A DNA stretch of 64,000 nucleotides from DASXHZ01 sp036488085 (GTDB taxonomy: Bacteria; Acidobacteriota; Thermoanaerobaculia; Gp7-AA8). Below the pieces are notes generated by a model. The model had not been told where the DNA came from and did no database searches. It saw only the letters and a program-made list of their open reading frames with translations. How positions within the stretch are numbered: position 1 is the first letter of the stretch; the number at the start of each line of letters is the position of its first letter. This document shows positions 32,502 through 40,769 of this stretch, one piece after another. The stretch spans positions 1 through 64,000 of the forward strand of contig DASXHZ010000084.1 in assembly GCA_036488085.1 (NCBI GenBank), written 5' to 3'. The position numbers and the translations under genes were made by a program.

Positions 32502-32785
32502 ACCTCTCCATGACTCCCGAGGCGAAGGAGCGCTTGGCGTCGGACCTCGACGGCCGCGTGCTTCGCATCGCCTTTACGACCGGATGCGGCGGGAGCGGCT
32601 ATCGCCTCAGCAGCGCTGACGGCCCTTCCGATGGCGATCGCGTTTTAGACGTCGAAGGCATTCGCGTGGCGCTCGACGATATGGCGGCCTCACATCTCGA
32701 CGGGGCCGTGATCGAGTATGACGACGAAGAAGACGGCTACACGCTCGATCACCCCGAGGCGGTGAGCGCGGTGTGGTGCGGCTGA
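32498..32785 (+). CDS. A-type Fe-S carrier-like protein (IscA/HesB family)
   Basis: This 95-residue protein aligns with IscA in its overall beta pattern: MTPEAKERLASDL, then TTGCGGSGYRLSS holding the first conserved cysteine, and a C-terminal cysteine in SAVWCG. Canonical IscA ends with a CxC pair; only one of these cysteines is present, so cluster binding may differ. The ATG overlaps the upstream stop (ATGA). A-type carriers and Nfu proteins rebuild the auxiliary cluster of LipA in other bacteria, which makes this context noteworthy. Confidence 0.78.
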   Translation: MNLSMTPEAKERLASDLDGRVLRIAFTTGCGGSGYRLSSADGPSDGDRVLDVEGIRVALDDMAASHLDGAVIEYDDEEDGYTLDHPEAVSAVWCG

Positions 32786-32786
32786 C

Positions 32787-33119
32787 GTGGCCAATCGCCT
32801 CGTCTACACCAGCGATCCGGAAGAAGCGAAGCGCCTCCGCGGATCGCAGAAGATGCCGGAAGCACGCGACGCCGCACCGTCATCGCAGACCATTCGCATC
32901 GAGCTCGATCGCAAATCACGCGGCGGCAAGAACGTCACCCTTCTCAGCGGCTTCGAGCTGACGCCCGCGACCCTCCAGTCGCTCGCGAAACAGCTCAAAT
33001 CGCGCTGCGGCAGCGGCGGGACGGTCAAAGACCACACCATCGAGATCCAAGGCGACCACCGCGACACCGTCGCCGCCGAGCTGACGAAGCTAGGCTATCG
33101 CATCAAACGCATCGGCTGA
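32787..33119 (+). CDS. SUI1/YciH family translation-factor-like protein
   Basis: This 110-residue protein has an SUI1 (eIF1) domain over its C-terminal 75 residues, including DRKSRGGKNVTLLSGF, LKSRCGSGGTVKD and IEIQGDHRD, all typical of bacterial YciH. Such proteins bind the small ribosomal subunit, and YciH can inhibit initiation under stress. GTG at 32787 starts one base after the upstream stop. It closes the plus-strand block and ends two bases before the convergent S41-like gene. Confidence 0.92.
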   Translation: MANRLVYTSDPEEAKRLRGSQKMPEARDAAPSSQTIRIELDRKSRGGKNVTLLSGFELTPATLQSLAKQLKSRCGSGGTVKDHTIEIQGDHRDTVAAELTKLGYRIKRIG

Positions 33120-33121
33120 CC

Positions 33122-35188
33122 TCACTGGAAGTCCGGCTCGTACTGCGACGCAACATCGCCCGAGTACAGCAGCACCTCGGCGGGGTGATCGCGCAACGCG
33201 ATCTGCTCGCCGGCGATGGACAGGTACTTGCCGTTCGCCTTCGGCTCCGCACGAAACGCGGTTCGCATCAGCGACGCGATGAAATCCTTCTCCGCGGGCG
33301 TGGTCATGATCCATACGAGCTCCAGCTTGTCGTCGCGGAACGCGAACTCCGCGTGACGTGGCTTGCCGAGGTACTGGAATCCCTCGCAGTCGATCTGCAA
33401 CTGTTGATTCGTGACGCCGGGGAGGAAGGGAGGATTGATCACGCGTGTGTTCAACGTCGTGCAAGACCCGGTCAGCGCCTTCTGCATCTCCGCAACCGAG
33501 GAGCCGTAGCGGATAGTGGGCGGCCGGAGCGCATCGCGCACCACACCGCGGATCTCCGGTTCGTTGAAGTTCGTCGGATCGATCCGCAGGACGTGTTGCA
33601 GACTCTCGAACGCCTCATGAGTCAGTCCCGCCGCCTTCTGCGCGTGCGCGAGGTTGTACCAGGTGTTCCAGATGAACGGGTGGATCTCTGTGTTCAGCGC
33701 GCAGAGCTCGATCGCGTCGGCGTTCCGCTTCTCATCGACGAGGTCGTGGCACGCGTTGCGGAGATCGATCTCACGCGGCGGTGCCCACCACGCGAACTGC
33801 GAAAAGCGTTTCAGCCGCTCGAAGTACACCTTGCGAGCAGCGGCGCCGCCGTCGCGCCGCGCGATGGTACTGATCGACCGCATCTCATCGCCGCTCACGA
33901 TTGCGTCGACAGCAGGGTCACGCCCCGCCACGTAGTCGGCGAACGAGAACGGCGCCGGAACGTCGACCGGAACGAACTCGCGTACGTCATCGCTGTCGGC
34001 CATGTCGTGGCTCAGGGACGAGACTTCGAGCCGCAGGCCCGTCTTCGGAAACGGCCGTTCCACGGGGTCGCCGTAAGAGTTCAGCGCGGCGCCGGCCGGC
34101 TCGCCGATCACCGTCGCATCCGTGTGGCGCATGAACTCACCCGCCCACCCGAGGCCGGCGCTGAACGTCTTTCGGCCAATCAGGAGATACAGCTCCTTCC
34201 ATGGCGGCGCCCCTTGCCGCCGAATGACCTCGTGCATGACCACATCGACCACGCTGCCGTCGCCCCCGAAGTCGTAGCGGAAATCGACGATGAGACGTCG
34301 TGGCTTGATCGCGTCGACCGTCGATACCGCGGCGATGAACTCGTCCGCCACTGTGCGGCTGACGGCGATGGCCTGTATGTAGAACGCGTCGTCCAGCCGC
34401 CGTGTGAAGATGAGTGCACGCTTGCCGAGGTGCGCCGGCCGCGTGGGATCGTCGGTGGCGAATGCGCTGACGGGCGTGTCGCGGAACGCGCTGATCCAAT
34501 CCGCCGGCGTGCCGAAGCCCGGCCCGAGGAATTCACGACGAAAGCGCCACTCGAACGTCGAGTCGTTCTTGTCGAAGCGCGGATCGTCGGTCAAGTGCGG
34601 CGTCAGCGTCCGTTCGACGATCGAGCCATTGCGCAACTTCACGCGGATGCGAAGCTGCCCATTGCCTGACGCGTAGCCGAGTCCTTTCATCAGCGACGCG
34701 TTGTGGAGTGCGAACAGGTTCTCCTTCGCCCCCATCGCGTTGTCGGCTCCCATGAGCGCCTCGGCCGCTTTCGCGACTTCGTCCGCCGGATGGCCGGCGA
34801 TCTCCAGCACCTGAGCACCCGCGAGATCGGCTTCCGACCGGTGGGCGGTCGTGATGAAGTAGCCGTCGGTGAACTCGTAGAAGCGGACCGAATACCACGC
34901 GCCGAAGTCGCGCCGCTGCGGTTCGAGCTGCGTGTGTCCGTCGCCGATCGACGCGACGATCCGCATCGCCTCGACGACCCGTTGCTCCTCGGTCATCGAC
35001 GGCAGCGCCTCTTCGAGAGCGGCCACCCGGCGTCGGAACGTCAGCTCCCCCACCTTCGTAAACGGCGCCGGATGAATCGCCCGGATGTCAGCGACGATCT
35101 GGTCGATGTCCGTCCGCCATTCCGCGACCGTTGCGGCCGAGGCATGGGTGGCGATGGCGAGGAATACGACCGGCAGCAGCTTTCTCAT
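33122..35188 (-). CDS. Exported S41-like serine peptidase with C-terminal TPR-like region
   Basis: This 688-residue protein has a signal peptide (cleavage near THASA-AT). The peptidase S41 core includes SIGDGHTQL (80-88), VDFRYDFGGDG (301-311) and the nucleophile segment GRKTFSAGLG with S343. The PDZ-like part (about 120-200) is weak. From about residue 470 the sequence is TPR-like (NLAHAQKAAGLTHEAFESL), followed by a beta-rich tail. It should act outside the cytoplasm; the substrate is unknown. It lies 43 bases downstream of the araC-like gene and may be in the hemB operon. Confidence 0.85.
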   Translation of the reverse strand: MRKLLPVVFLAIATHASAATVAEWRTDIDQIVADIRAIHPAPFTKVGELTFRRRVAALEEALPSMTEEQRVVEAMRIVASIGDGHTQLEPQRRDFGAWYSVRFYEFTDGYFITTAHRSEADLAGAQVLEIAGHPADEVAKAAEALMGADNAMGAKENLFALHNASLMKGLGYASGNGQLRIRVKLRNGSIVERTLTPHLTDDPRFDKNDSTFEWRFRREFLGPGFGTPADWISAFRDTPVSAFATDDPTRPAHLGKRALIFTRRLDDAFYIQAIAVSRTVADEFIAAVSTVDAIKPRRLIVDFRYDFGGDGSVVDVVMHEVIRRQGAPPWKELYLLIGRKTFSAGLGWAGEFMRHTDATVIGEPAGAALNSYGDPVERPFPKTGLRLEVSSLSHDMADSDDVREFVPVDVPAPFSFADYVAGRDPAVDAIVSGDEMRSISTIARRDGGAAARKVYFERLKRFSQFAWWAPPREIDLRNACHDLVDEKRNADAIELCALNTEIHPFIWNTWYNLAHAQKAAGLTHEAFESLQHVLRIDPTNFNEPEIRGVVRDALRPPTIRYGSSVAEMQKALTGSCTTLNTRVINPPFLPGVTNQQLQIDCEGFQYLGKPRHAEFAFRDDKLELVWIMTTPAEKDFIASLMRTAFRAEPKANGKYLSIAGEQIALRDHPAEVLLYSGDVASQYEPDFQ

Positions 35189-35231
35189 GCGCCCACGCTA
35201 CGCGGCTCTTACGACCCGGTCTTGTCTGAAG

Positions 35232-35987
35232 TTAGCGCAGCGCGGCGCGATACTTCCCCGGCGCCACGCCGAACGCGCGATGGAAGTGCTTCGTAAAGTG
35301 ACTCTGATCGGCGAACCCGCTCGCCAGCGCGACCTCCGCGAGCGGCTGCCGCGTCCGCGCCAGGAGCTGCGCAGCATGCTCCAGCCTGTGTGCCCGCGCG
35401 AACTCCGCCGGCGTGCAGCCGTGAAACCGTCGGAACGTGCGGATGAGATGCGTCGGATGAACACCGGTCTCGCGGCTGACGTCGGTCACGCTGACCGTCC
35501 GGCGCAACAGTTCCTCCGCCTTCGAGAGCCACCGCGGGGGCGCTGCGGCACTGCGTTCCCCGTCGAGCAGCTCACGGCACAAAGCTTCCGTGATCTCGGG
35601 CGAGTCGGCGTCCCACTCCGCGTATTCGCGCATCAGTCGCCGGACGAGCGCCCGTTCGCGGATCCCGTCGAGCTGGGCCGCCACCGCGCGCACCTTCGAC
35701 TCCGACAGCAATTCTGCCGCGATCGTCACCGTGAAGAACGCGCCGCGATCCGATTCGAACGCGTCGGCGTGAAACGTCCCCGGCGGGTTGAAGATCAGCG
35801 GCGATGCGACCAGCTCGTTCGCGCGAGCAGCGGTGGTCCGGAACCGGCCACCGGTCACGAACATGAAGTGCGCTTCCGCGTGTGCGTGCGGCCGGACCGC
35901 TCCGTCGCGACGCCACGACCAATGCCCGACCGTCACGCGGCCGGTCGTCCGAAGCACCGCCGGAAGGCCGACGAACTCGAGGTTCAT
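35232..35987 (-). CDS. AraC-family transcriptional regulator
   Basis: This 251-residue protein has an N-terminal cupin sensor (RPHAHAEAHFMFVTGG, NPPGTFH) and a C-terminal AraC/XylS DNA-binding domain of about 100 residues, with two helix-turn-helices (VTDVSRETGVHPTHLIRTF and LAEVALASGFADQSHFTKHF). The histidine pair in PHAHAEAH suggests a small-molecule or metal-binding cupin. It sits between hemB (30 bases upstream) and the S41-like gene (43 bases downstream), so either may be its target. Confidence 0.93.
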   Translation of the reverse strand: MNLEFVGLPAVLRTTGRVTVGHWSWRRDGAVRPHAHAEAHFMFVTGGRFRTTAARANELVASPLIFNPPGTFHADAFESDRGAFFTVTIAAELLSESKVRAVAAQLDGIRERALVRRLMREYAEWDADSPEITEALCRELLDGERSAAAPPRWLSKAEELLRRTVSVTDVSRETGVHPTHLIRTFRRFHGCTPAEFARAHRLEHAAQLLARTRQPLAEVALASGFADQSHFTKHFHRAFGVAPGKYRAALR

Positions 35988-36017
35988 GACCCCTTATACG
36001 ACGAAGTTCGTAGTTGG

Positions 36018-37049
36018 TTAACCCCGGTGCATCTCCGCGAACTCCAGCGCGTGGTACGTGATGATCAGGTCCGCGCCGGCGCGTTTGATCGACGTCAGGA
36101 TCTCGTTCATGACCCGCGGGCCTTCGATCCAGCCGCGCTCCGCCGCCGCCTTCACCATCGAGTACTCGCCGCTCACGTTATATGCCGCGACCGGAAGCTG
36201 GAAGTTCTCGCGCGCCGCGCGGATCACGTCGAGGTATGCGAGCGCCGGCTTCACCATGATGATGTCGGCGCCTTCGTCGATGTCGAGCTCCATCTCTCGC
36301 ACCGCCTCGCGGACGTTCGCTGGATCCATCTGGTATGTGCGACGGTCGCCGAACTGCGGCGCCGACTCGGCAGCCTCGCGGAACGGCCCGTAGAAGCCCG
36401 ACGCGAACTTTGCCGAGTACGCCATGATCCCGACGTCAGCCAACCCGCGGTTGTCGAGCGCGTTGCGGATGGCACCGACGCGGCCGTCCATCATGTCCGA
36501 GGGGGCGACGAAGTCCGCACCGGCGGCGGCGAACGAGATCGCCTGCTTCGCGAGCAGCGGAAGCGTCTGATCGTTGTCGACGTCCTTGATCCCGTTGCGG
36601 TCGACGATCAAGCCGCAGTGCCCATGATCAGTGTACTCGCATAGACAGACGTCGGCCATCACCGCCAGCTCCGGCGCCGCGCGTTTGATTCCGTCGATCG
36701 CGAGCTGGACCGGGCCGGCCGGGTCCCATGACGCTGAGCCGATGCCGTCCTTGAACTCGGGTAACCCGAACAGCAGCACCGCACGGACGCCGAGGTCGGC
36801 GGCGCGCTTCGCCTCCTCGACCGCGTCGCGTACGCGAAGGTGATAGACGCCGGGCATCGACCCGATCTCCACCTTCGACCGCGAATTCGGCACGACGAAG
36901 AGCGGATAGATCAGGTCCTCGGGGCGGACGACGGTCTCGCGCACGAGCGAGCGGATCGACTCGCTGCGGCGGAGGCGCCGTGGCCGCCGCGTCAGCGCGC
37001 CGCGGGAAGTGATCGCGTCATTCTTCGTCTCGAGCGTTCGAATCGTCAT
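36018..37049 (-). CDS. hemB: Delta-aminolevulinic acid dehydratase (porphobilinogen synthase)
   Basis: HemB condenses two 5-aminolevulinates to porphobilinogen in haem synthesis. The 343-residue protein has the catalytic zinc cysteines C135, C137 and C145 (DVCLCEYTDHGHCG), so it is a zinc-type enzyme, with K214 in SAKFASGFYGPF and the Schiff-base lysine K267 in IIMVKPAL. The ATG at 37049 lies inside the upstream zinc-ribbon gene, overlapping it by 32 bases; no later start keeps the RPRRLRRSESIR family N-terminus. Haem made here would supply the di-haem proteins at 39-42 kb. Confidence 0.96.
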   Translation of the reverse strand: MTIRTLETKNDAITSRGALTRRPRRLRRSESIRSLVRETVVRPEDLIYPLFVVPNSRSKVEIGSMPGVYHLRVRDAVEEAKRAADLGVRAVLLFGLPEFKDGIGSASWDPAGPVQLAIDGIKRAAPELAVMADVCLCEYTDHGHCGLIVDRNGIKDVDNDQTLPLLAKQAISFAAAGADFVAPSDMMDGRVGAIRNALDNRGLADVGIMAYSAKFASGFYGPFREAAESAPQFGDRRTYQMDPANVREAVREMELDIDEGADIIMVKPALAYLDVIRAARENFQLPVAAYNVSGEYSMVKAAAERGWIEGPRVMNEILTSIKRAGADLIITYHALEFAEMHRG

Positions 37050-37233
37050 CGTCGTCTTCTCCGTGGAAGTAGTAAGTGCGCGAGCATTCAGGGGAACAGA
37101 ACTTCCGCCCGCCGTATGCTCGGTGCGCGCAGTCGGGGCAGAACCACGAGATGCAGACGCTGCAGCGCTCGAGGTGCTTGTTCTCCTCGGTATCGCCGCA
37201 CGTCTTGCACGCCTTCTCGCTCGCTCCCGGCAT
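37018..37233 (-). CDS. Small zinc-ribbon protein overlapping hemB
   Basis: This 71-residue protein has several Cys pairs (CKTCGD, CSVC, CPDC, FCSPEC), enough for two zinc sites of the ribbon or FYVE/B-box type. A short acidic tail (GEDDDDDS) ends the protein. Its 3' end overlaps the hemB start by 32 bases in another frame. No family name is certain. Zinc storage or delivery near a zinc-dependent HemB is possible but only inferred from position. Confidence 0.75.
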   Translation of the reverse strand: MPGASEKACKTCGDTEENKHLERCSVCISWFCPDCAHRAYGGRKFCSPECSRTYYFHGEDDDDDSNARDEE

Positions 37234-37263
37234 CGAAATATCCCGCTGGCTCAGACGTTTGAG

Positions 37264-37269
37264 TATAAT
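37264..37269 (+). promoter_or_regulatory. -10 box of the tRNA-Met promoter
   Basis: A perfect TATAAT lies 16 bases upstream of the mature tRNA 5' end, a normal distance for a tRNA promoter. No clear -35 hexamer is seen 16-18 bases further upstream. Confidence 0.6.
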
Positions 37270-37285
37270 CCGCGGCCCTGTTCTC

Positions 37286-37362
37286 GGCGGTGTAGCTCAG
37301 ATGGTTAGAGCGGGCGTCTCATAAGCGCTAGGTCACTGGTTCGACTCCAGTCACCGCCACCA
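37286..37362 (+). tRNA. tRNA-Met (anticodon CAT)
   Basis: A complete 77-base tRNA folds with acceptor GGCGGTG/CACCGCC, D arm GCTC/GAGC, an anticodon stem with loop CTCATAA, T arm ACTGG/CCAGT with loop TTCGACT, and an encoded CCA end. The anticodon is CAT. The initiator signature (unpaired 1-72 and three G-C pairs below the anticodon loop) is absent, so it is elongator Met; tRNA-Ile with a lysidine-modified CAT cannot be strictly excluded, and tilS is present at 42.3 kb. Confidence 0.95.
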
Positions 37363-37384
37363 AATCACAGTGTTTGGTGTGCGA

Positions 37385-37446
37385 GGCCGTCTCAGCCGGC
37401 CACGTCGTGGCGGACCAAGGGCCGGCTGAGAGCCGGCCCCACACAC
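37385..37446. repeat. REP-like pair, family 1
   Basis: A left copy (GGCCGTCTCAGCCGGCC, 37385-37401) faces a right copy starting at 37419 (GGGCCGGCT, GAG, AGCCGGCCC, then CACACAC). The right copy is identical over 28 bases to the one at 56105-56132. The pair lies just after the tRNA gene, in a 294-base stretch without a gene (37363-37656), where nothing else was recognised apart from a small hairpin near 37530. Confidence 0.7.
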
Positions 37447-37656
37447 GAGTCCCCAGCCACATTCGACCGTCACCCCATGTGCTCCCTTAGCACGTCGATT
37501 GCACACTCGTTTGTGCAGTCTGGAGACCGCCTTCGGCAACTTCGGCGGTCGATGGGTGAGCGGCCTCGAACCGACCACTCGATGGGACGCAAGCTCGCCG
37601 AGGCTCCGATCGCCCCGTGTCAAAGCGATCAAAACGACTCTATGTTTCCCGCCTCC

Positions 37657-38115
37657 CTACCCCCTGCGGTGCCCGAATCCGTTTGTTTCTCGCATCCGTT
37701 CCACCCACGGGATCAGGTGGTTCCATTCGGGTTGCCGGATCATGGTGCGGAAGGCGGCGTAGGCGATGAGGACGAGCTGGCCGATGCGGTGGCGGCGGCG
37801 GAGGTTGGCGCCGGCGACGCCGGCGGTCATCGCTTCGAACTCGCGTTGGGCGAGGGTCCAGCGGAGTAACGCGTTCTGGATGCCGGCGGCGTGTTCGCGA
37901 TCGTCAATGACGACGGCGGCGGCATCGGGATTGGCGTTGATCGCACCCATCCCTACCTTCACGAATTCGGGATCGAGATGGGCGACTCGGACCATCCGGC
38001 GATGCTCATCGCTCGTCACGGGCTCGAATTGCGGAATCCGGGCGCGGAGGCGCCTCAGTTCGTCGATCAACTCCTCGGGGGTGATCCAGTCGACCACTTC
38101 AGGTGATTCGGCCAC
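37657..38115 (-). CDS. Conserved-looking hypothetical protein
   Basis: This 152-residue protein has no motif I recognise. It is cytoplasmic by composition, with an N-terminal helical region (ITPEELIDELRRLRARI), a central segment containing VAHLDPEFVKVGMGAINANPD, and a C-terminal helical part ending in QPEWNHLIPWVERMRE. The alternation of helices and conserved-looking aromatic residues supports a folded protein. Upstream (38164-38312) is an array of four 20-bp palindromes, so its expression may be specially controlled. No operon partner is adjacent. Confidence 0.65.
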   Translation of the reverse strand: MAESPEVVDWITPEELIDELRRLRARIPQFEPVTSDEHRRMVRVAHLDPEFVKVGMGAINANPDAAAVVIDDREHAAGIQNALLRWTLAQREFEAMTAGVAGANLRRRHRIGQLVLIAYAAFRTMIRQPEWNHLIPWVERMRETNGFGHRRG

Positions 38116-38163
38116 GGCTTCCTCCGATGCGCCATCAGCTCTTTCCCACTGCGCGACAGCTTT

Positions 38164-38312
38164 TCGATGTAGGGGGTCATCGAAAGTCCATCAAACGATC
38201 CGGATTCCGATGTGGGGCGACATTGAAGGGTTGATGAGCCATCGGGATTTCGATGGGTGGGTACATCGAACGGCCGATCGGGCGTCGGCTTTTCGATGAC
38301 ACCCCACATCGA
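38164..38312. repeat. Array of four 20-bp palindromes with exact 43-bp period
   Basis: Units of the form TCGATG-N8-CATCGA start at 38164, 38207, 38250 and 38293; unit 2 has CCGATG and CATTGA. The period is 43 bp each time, about four helical turns. The 23-base spacers share scattered positions (A at 1, G at 3, TC at 16-17, TT at the end). The array lies 48 bases upstream of the start of the 152-residue protein gene within the 302-base gap 38116-38417; nothing is recognised in 38313-38417. Confidence 0.75.
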
Positions 38313-38417
38313 CGAGTGGTCGCGCGAGCGGCAAAGTCGGCTCGGCGCGCACCTAAACCATCGCCGCCGAGGGGATGAGTCGGGAGCGAGAGGTGGCAAC
38401 TCCTTGCGCTGTCTCCC

Positions 38418-39329
38418 CTACTGCGCTTTCCGACGCACGGCCGGCACGTACCCGAAAGTAATCCCGGTCTCGACTTCCTCCGCTTGTCCGTCGTGGATAT
38501 ACGGCTGGAAGCGCCAGCTCTTGAGCGCGGCCAGGATCTCGGCGGATTGGTCGGGGAAGGCGCTGAGGATGTGGACGGACTTGACCCTCCCCTCGGCATC
38601 GATGACGACGCGCGCCGGAATGGTGTTGACGTGACTCCCGGTCAAGCGAGGGTCCGTCTTTTCGACGACGTGCTCGGCCGCCGCGTAGCCGGCGACGCAG
38701 GGCGGCGCGTCATTCGCCAGAGCGGAAAGATCCATCTTAGAGAAGGACCTCTCGGCGGCGTCGAGCAGCTTGGGGTCGGTGCCTGTGAACGTGAAGCGGA
38801 GCGCATGGCAGCGGACGTCGGTCGACAGGATGCGCCAGCGCAGGCCGGCAACCGGCGATGAATAGGCCAGGCGTGTGAAGGAACGGCCGCCGATCGTCAA
38901 CTCCGCGGGTCCCGGCTCCAGCACGAAATGGGATGACAGCGACTTCCGCAACGCGTCGAGGAGCTCCTTACCCGTCGTCACCTCTAACGGCGTGAAGAAG
39001 AGGTCTTGCGCGGTCAGGAGCACGTTCGCACGCATCCGCTCGTGCGCCGTGTCATAGATCGCGAACTGCGCGAGAACATACGTGCCGGTGTCTGAAGGCG
39101 GCGGCCCGTCGGCCTGCTGCAGCCAGCCCGCGGGCGCGGCGTAGACGAGTCCGAAATACGGGTTGCGATACGTGTTCGCGGCGACGGCGCCGCTCTCGGG
39201 CACCGGCGTCGCCTCGTCGCTGGATGCGGGCATCGCCCCTCGAATCAGGATCTGGTTTCGCGGAAGTACGACGTCGGACGGCGCCGCGAACAGCGACGCC
39301 GTCCCGATCATTAGAAGTAGAGAGATCAT
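38418..39329 (-). CDS. Exported protein with TonB C-terminal domain
   Basis: This 303-residue protein has an N-terminal signal (MISLLLMIGTASLFAA), a central unassigned domain (about 50-200) and a TonB-like C-terminal domain (about 215-295) with PARVVIDAEGRVKSVHILSAFP and ALKSWRFQPY. Unlike classical TonB it lacks a Pro-rich linker, so it may not energise an outer-membrane receptor. It starts 12 bases after the stop of a di-haem oxidoreductase gene, so the three genes from 42140 down to 38418 form one operon. Confidence 0.85.
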   Translation of the reverse strand: MISLLLMIGTASLFAAPSDVVLPRNQILIRGAMPASSDEATPVPESGAVAANTYRNPYFGLVYAAPAGWLQQADGPPPSDTGTYVLAQFAIYDTAHERMRANVLLTAQDLFFTPLEVTTGKELLDALRKSLSSHFVLEPGPAELTIGGRSFTRLAYSSPVAGLRWRILSTDVRCHALRFTFTGTDPKLLDAAERSFSKMDLSALANDAPPCVAGYAAAEHVVEKTDPRLTGSHVNTIPARVVIDAEGRVKSVHILSAFPDQSAEILAALKSWRFQPYIHDGQAEEVETGITFGYVPAVRRKAQ

Positions 39330-39341
39330 GCGGCTCCCGAG

Positions 39342-40757
39342 CTAGAGCGAGCGAAGGAAATTGAGGATGTCTTGCTTCTGGCCCGGAGATAGCGCGTCGA
39401 AATTCAGCTTGACCGTGTTCGCCTCCGATCCGGTCGAGTAGTGTGCCGAGATTGCGGCAAGCAAGTCGGTGGTGCGTCCGTCGTGGAGGAAGAAGATCCT
39501 GGTGCCGAGTCCCCACAGCGGTGCCGTGCGGAACTGGTCGCCGCCGGCGCCCCCCTGCATCACGTTGTCCGCGAGTCCGCTGCCCATGTGGTGGATCTCC
39601 AGATCGGAGACGAGGTTGACCGTCGCGGCGCTGAGGTCCGGCGTGACGGCTGACTGCGTCGAGTCGCTCATCGACATCGTGTGACACGTGGCGCAGCCGA
39701 TCGACTGGAACAGCGCCGCGCCGTTCGAGATCGAGGTGCTGCCGCCCGGCGTGGTCGTACTTGCCACCGGCGGAGCCAGAAGACGCATGAACATCGCGAA
39801 CTGCACCGCGTCGCTGGGGATTTGCGCGCCCGCCTTCTGGAAGTTCGTGATGTCTTCCGGCATCGCGTTGATCTTGCACGGCGCCGGCAACCCGGAGGCG
39901 AGATCCTCTTCCGGTGTCGGCCGTTCCTGCGTGAAGAGCTCATTGCTGACGCCCATCTCCACGTTGTAGGCCTCGCCGGAGAAGAGCTCCAGCGACTTGT
40001 TCTGCGCCTTCCAGCCGAAGCGTGCGATCGTGCCGTCGTTGCCGTTCCGGTTGAACGTCCCGGCGATGCCGAAGGGGTTGCCGGCTGCCGCGGCCTGCAC
40101 GGCCAAGAGCGTCGACTCGTCGATCTTCTCCATCAGTCCCGAGCCGAACACCGGCGTCGGGATGCGGAAGATGACGTTGTTGTGCGCGACGGCGGAGCTG
40201 AAGTTCGGCTGCTGGATGACGGACGAATTACAGCCGCCCGAGTCCGTGCGGCCGGCGATCGTGAACAGCGGCTCGACGCCTCCGTTGGGCGACGAGGTGA
40301 TCGGATTGCCGCTGCTGTCGGTGAAGTAGATGAACCGCGCCTCGCGGACCGGTCCGGTGGGCGAGATGAATGACGGCAGAGCATTCGACGCGCCATCAGC
40401 CGAAGCATCCGAGACCTGCGGATTCGTCGAGGGGGCCGTTCCGCCGGCGTTCGGCTGCGCATGGCAACGCGCGCAGGAGCGCGAGTTGTAGCGCGGCCCG
40501 AGGCCGGAGCCGGGCTCGCCGGTGATCGTGCCCGAGACTGAGTCGATCGTCGCGAATCGAGTCTGCGCGTCGGTGAAGAAACTGAGGATGCCGGAGGGAT
40601 TGTTTGCGGTGACCGAACCGAACGTCGCGCCGGGGATCGGCCCGCTGGTGCGGACTCCCGGATCGGTCTGCGCCAGCGCGGTCATAGCGGACAGGACGGC
40701 GAGCGCCGTCCAGAGCATCACGCGAGAGGAGAGGCGTGCGTTTTTCTCAGAGCACAT
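39342..40757 (-). CDS. Di-haem oxidoreductase (DHOR family), second copy
   Basis: This 471-residue exported protein has a signal peptide ending near TALA-QT and two c-type haem motifs: CARCH at 95-99 and CATCH at 355-359. The conserved blocks GPRYNSRSC, GPVREARF, FRIPTPVFGSGLME and PLWGLGTRIFFLHDGRT match the DHOR (thiol oxidoreductase/putative peroxidase) family. The protein should reside in the periplasm. It is a tandem paralogue of the next gene upstream, 12 bases away, with GGAAGGA as ribosome-binding site. The physiological substrate is unknown. Confidence 0.92.
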   Translation of the reverse strand: MCSEKNARLSSRVMLWTALAVLSAMTALAQTDPGVRTSGPIPGATFGSVTANNPSGILSFFTDAQTRFATIDSVSGTITGEPGSGLGPRYNSRSCARCHAQPNAGGTAPSTNPQVSDASADGASNALPSFISPTGPVREARFIYFTDSSGNPITSSPNGGVEPLFTIAGRTDSGGCNSSVIQQPNFSSAVAHNNVIFRIPTPVFGSGLMEKIDESTLLAVQAAAAGNPFGIAGTFNRNGNDGTIARFGWKAQNKSLELFSGEAYNVEMGVSNELFTQERPTPEEDLASGLPAPCKINAMPEDITNFQKAGAQIPSDAVQFAMFMRLLAPPVASTTTPGGSTSISNGAALFQSIGCATCHTMSMSDSTQSAVTPDLSAATVNLVSDLEIHHMGSGLADNVMQGGAGGDQFRTAPLWGLGTRIFFLHDGRTTDLLAAISAHYSTGSEANTVKLNFDALSPGQKQDILNFLRSL

Positions 40758-40769
40758 TCGCTGTCCTTC

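Noticed and set aside
37286..37362. Initiator tRNA-fMet
   Set aside because: Position 1-72 is paired and the three consecutive G-C pairs of initiator anticodon stems are missing.
38164..38312. CRISPR array
   Set aside because: Units are 20-bp palindromes with 23-base, partly similar spacers, and no cas gene is present. Repeats differ in the eight-base centre, unlike CRISPR repeats.
38313..38417. Small gene in the gap after the TonB-C gene
   Set aside because: Frames across this stretch and the palindrome array have no ribosome-binding site and change phase between repeat units.
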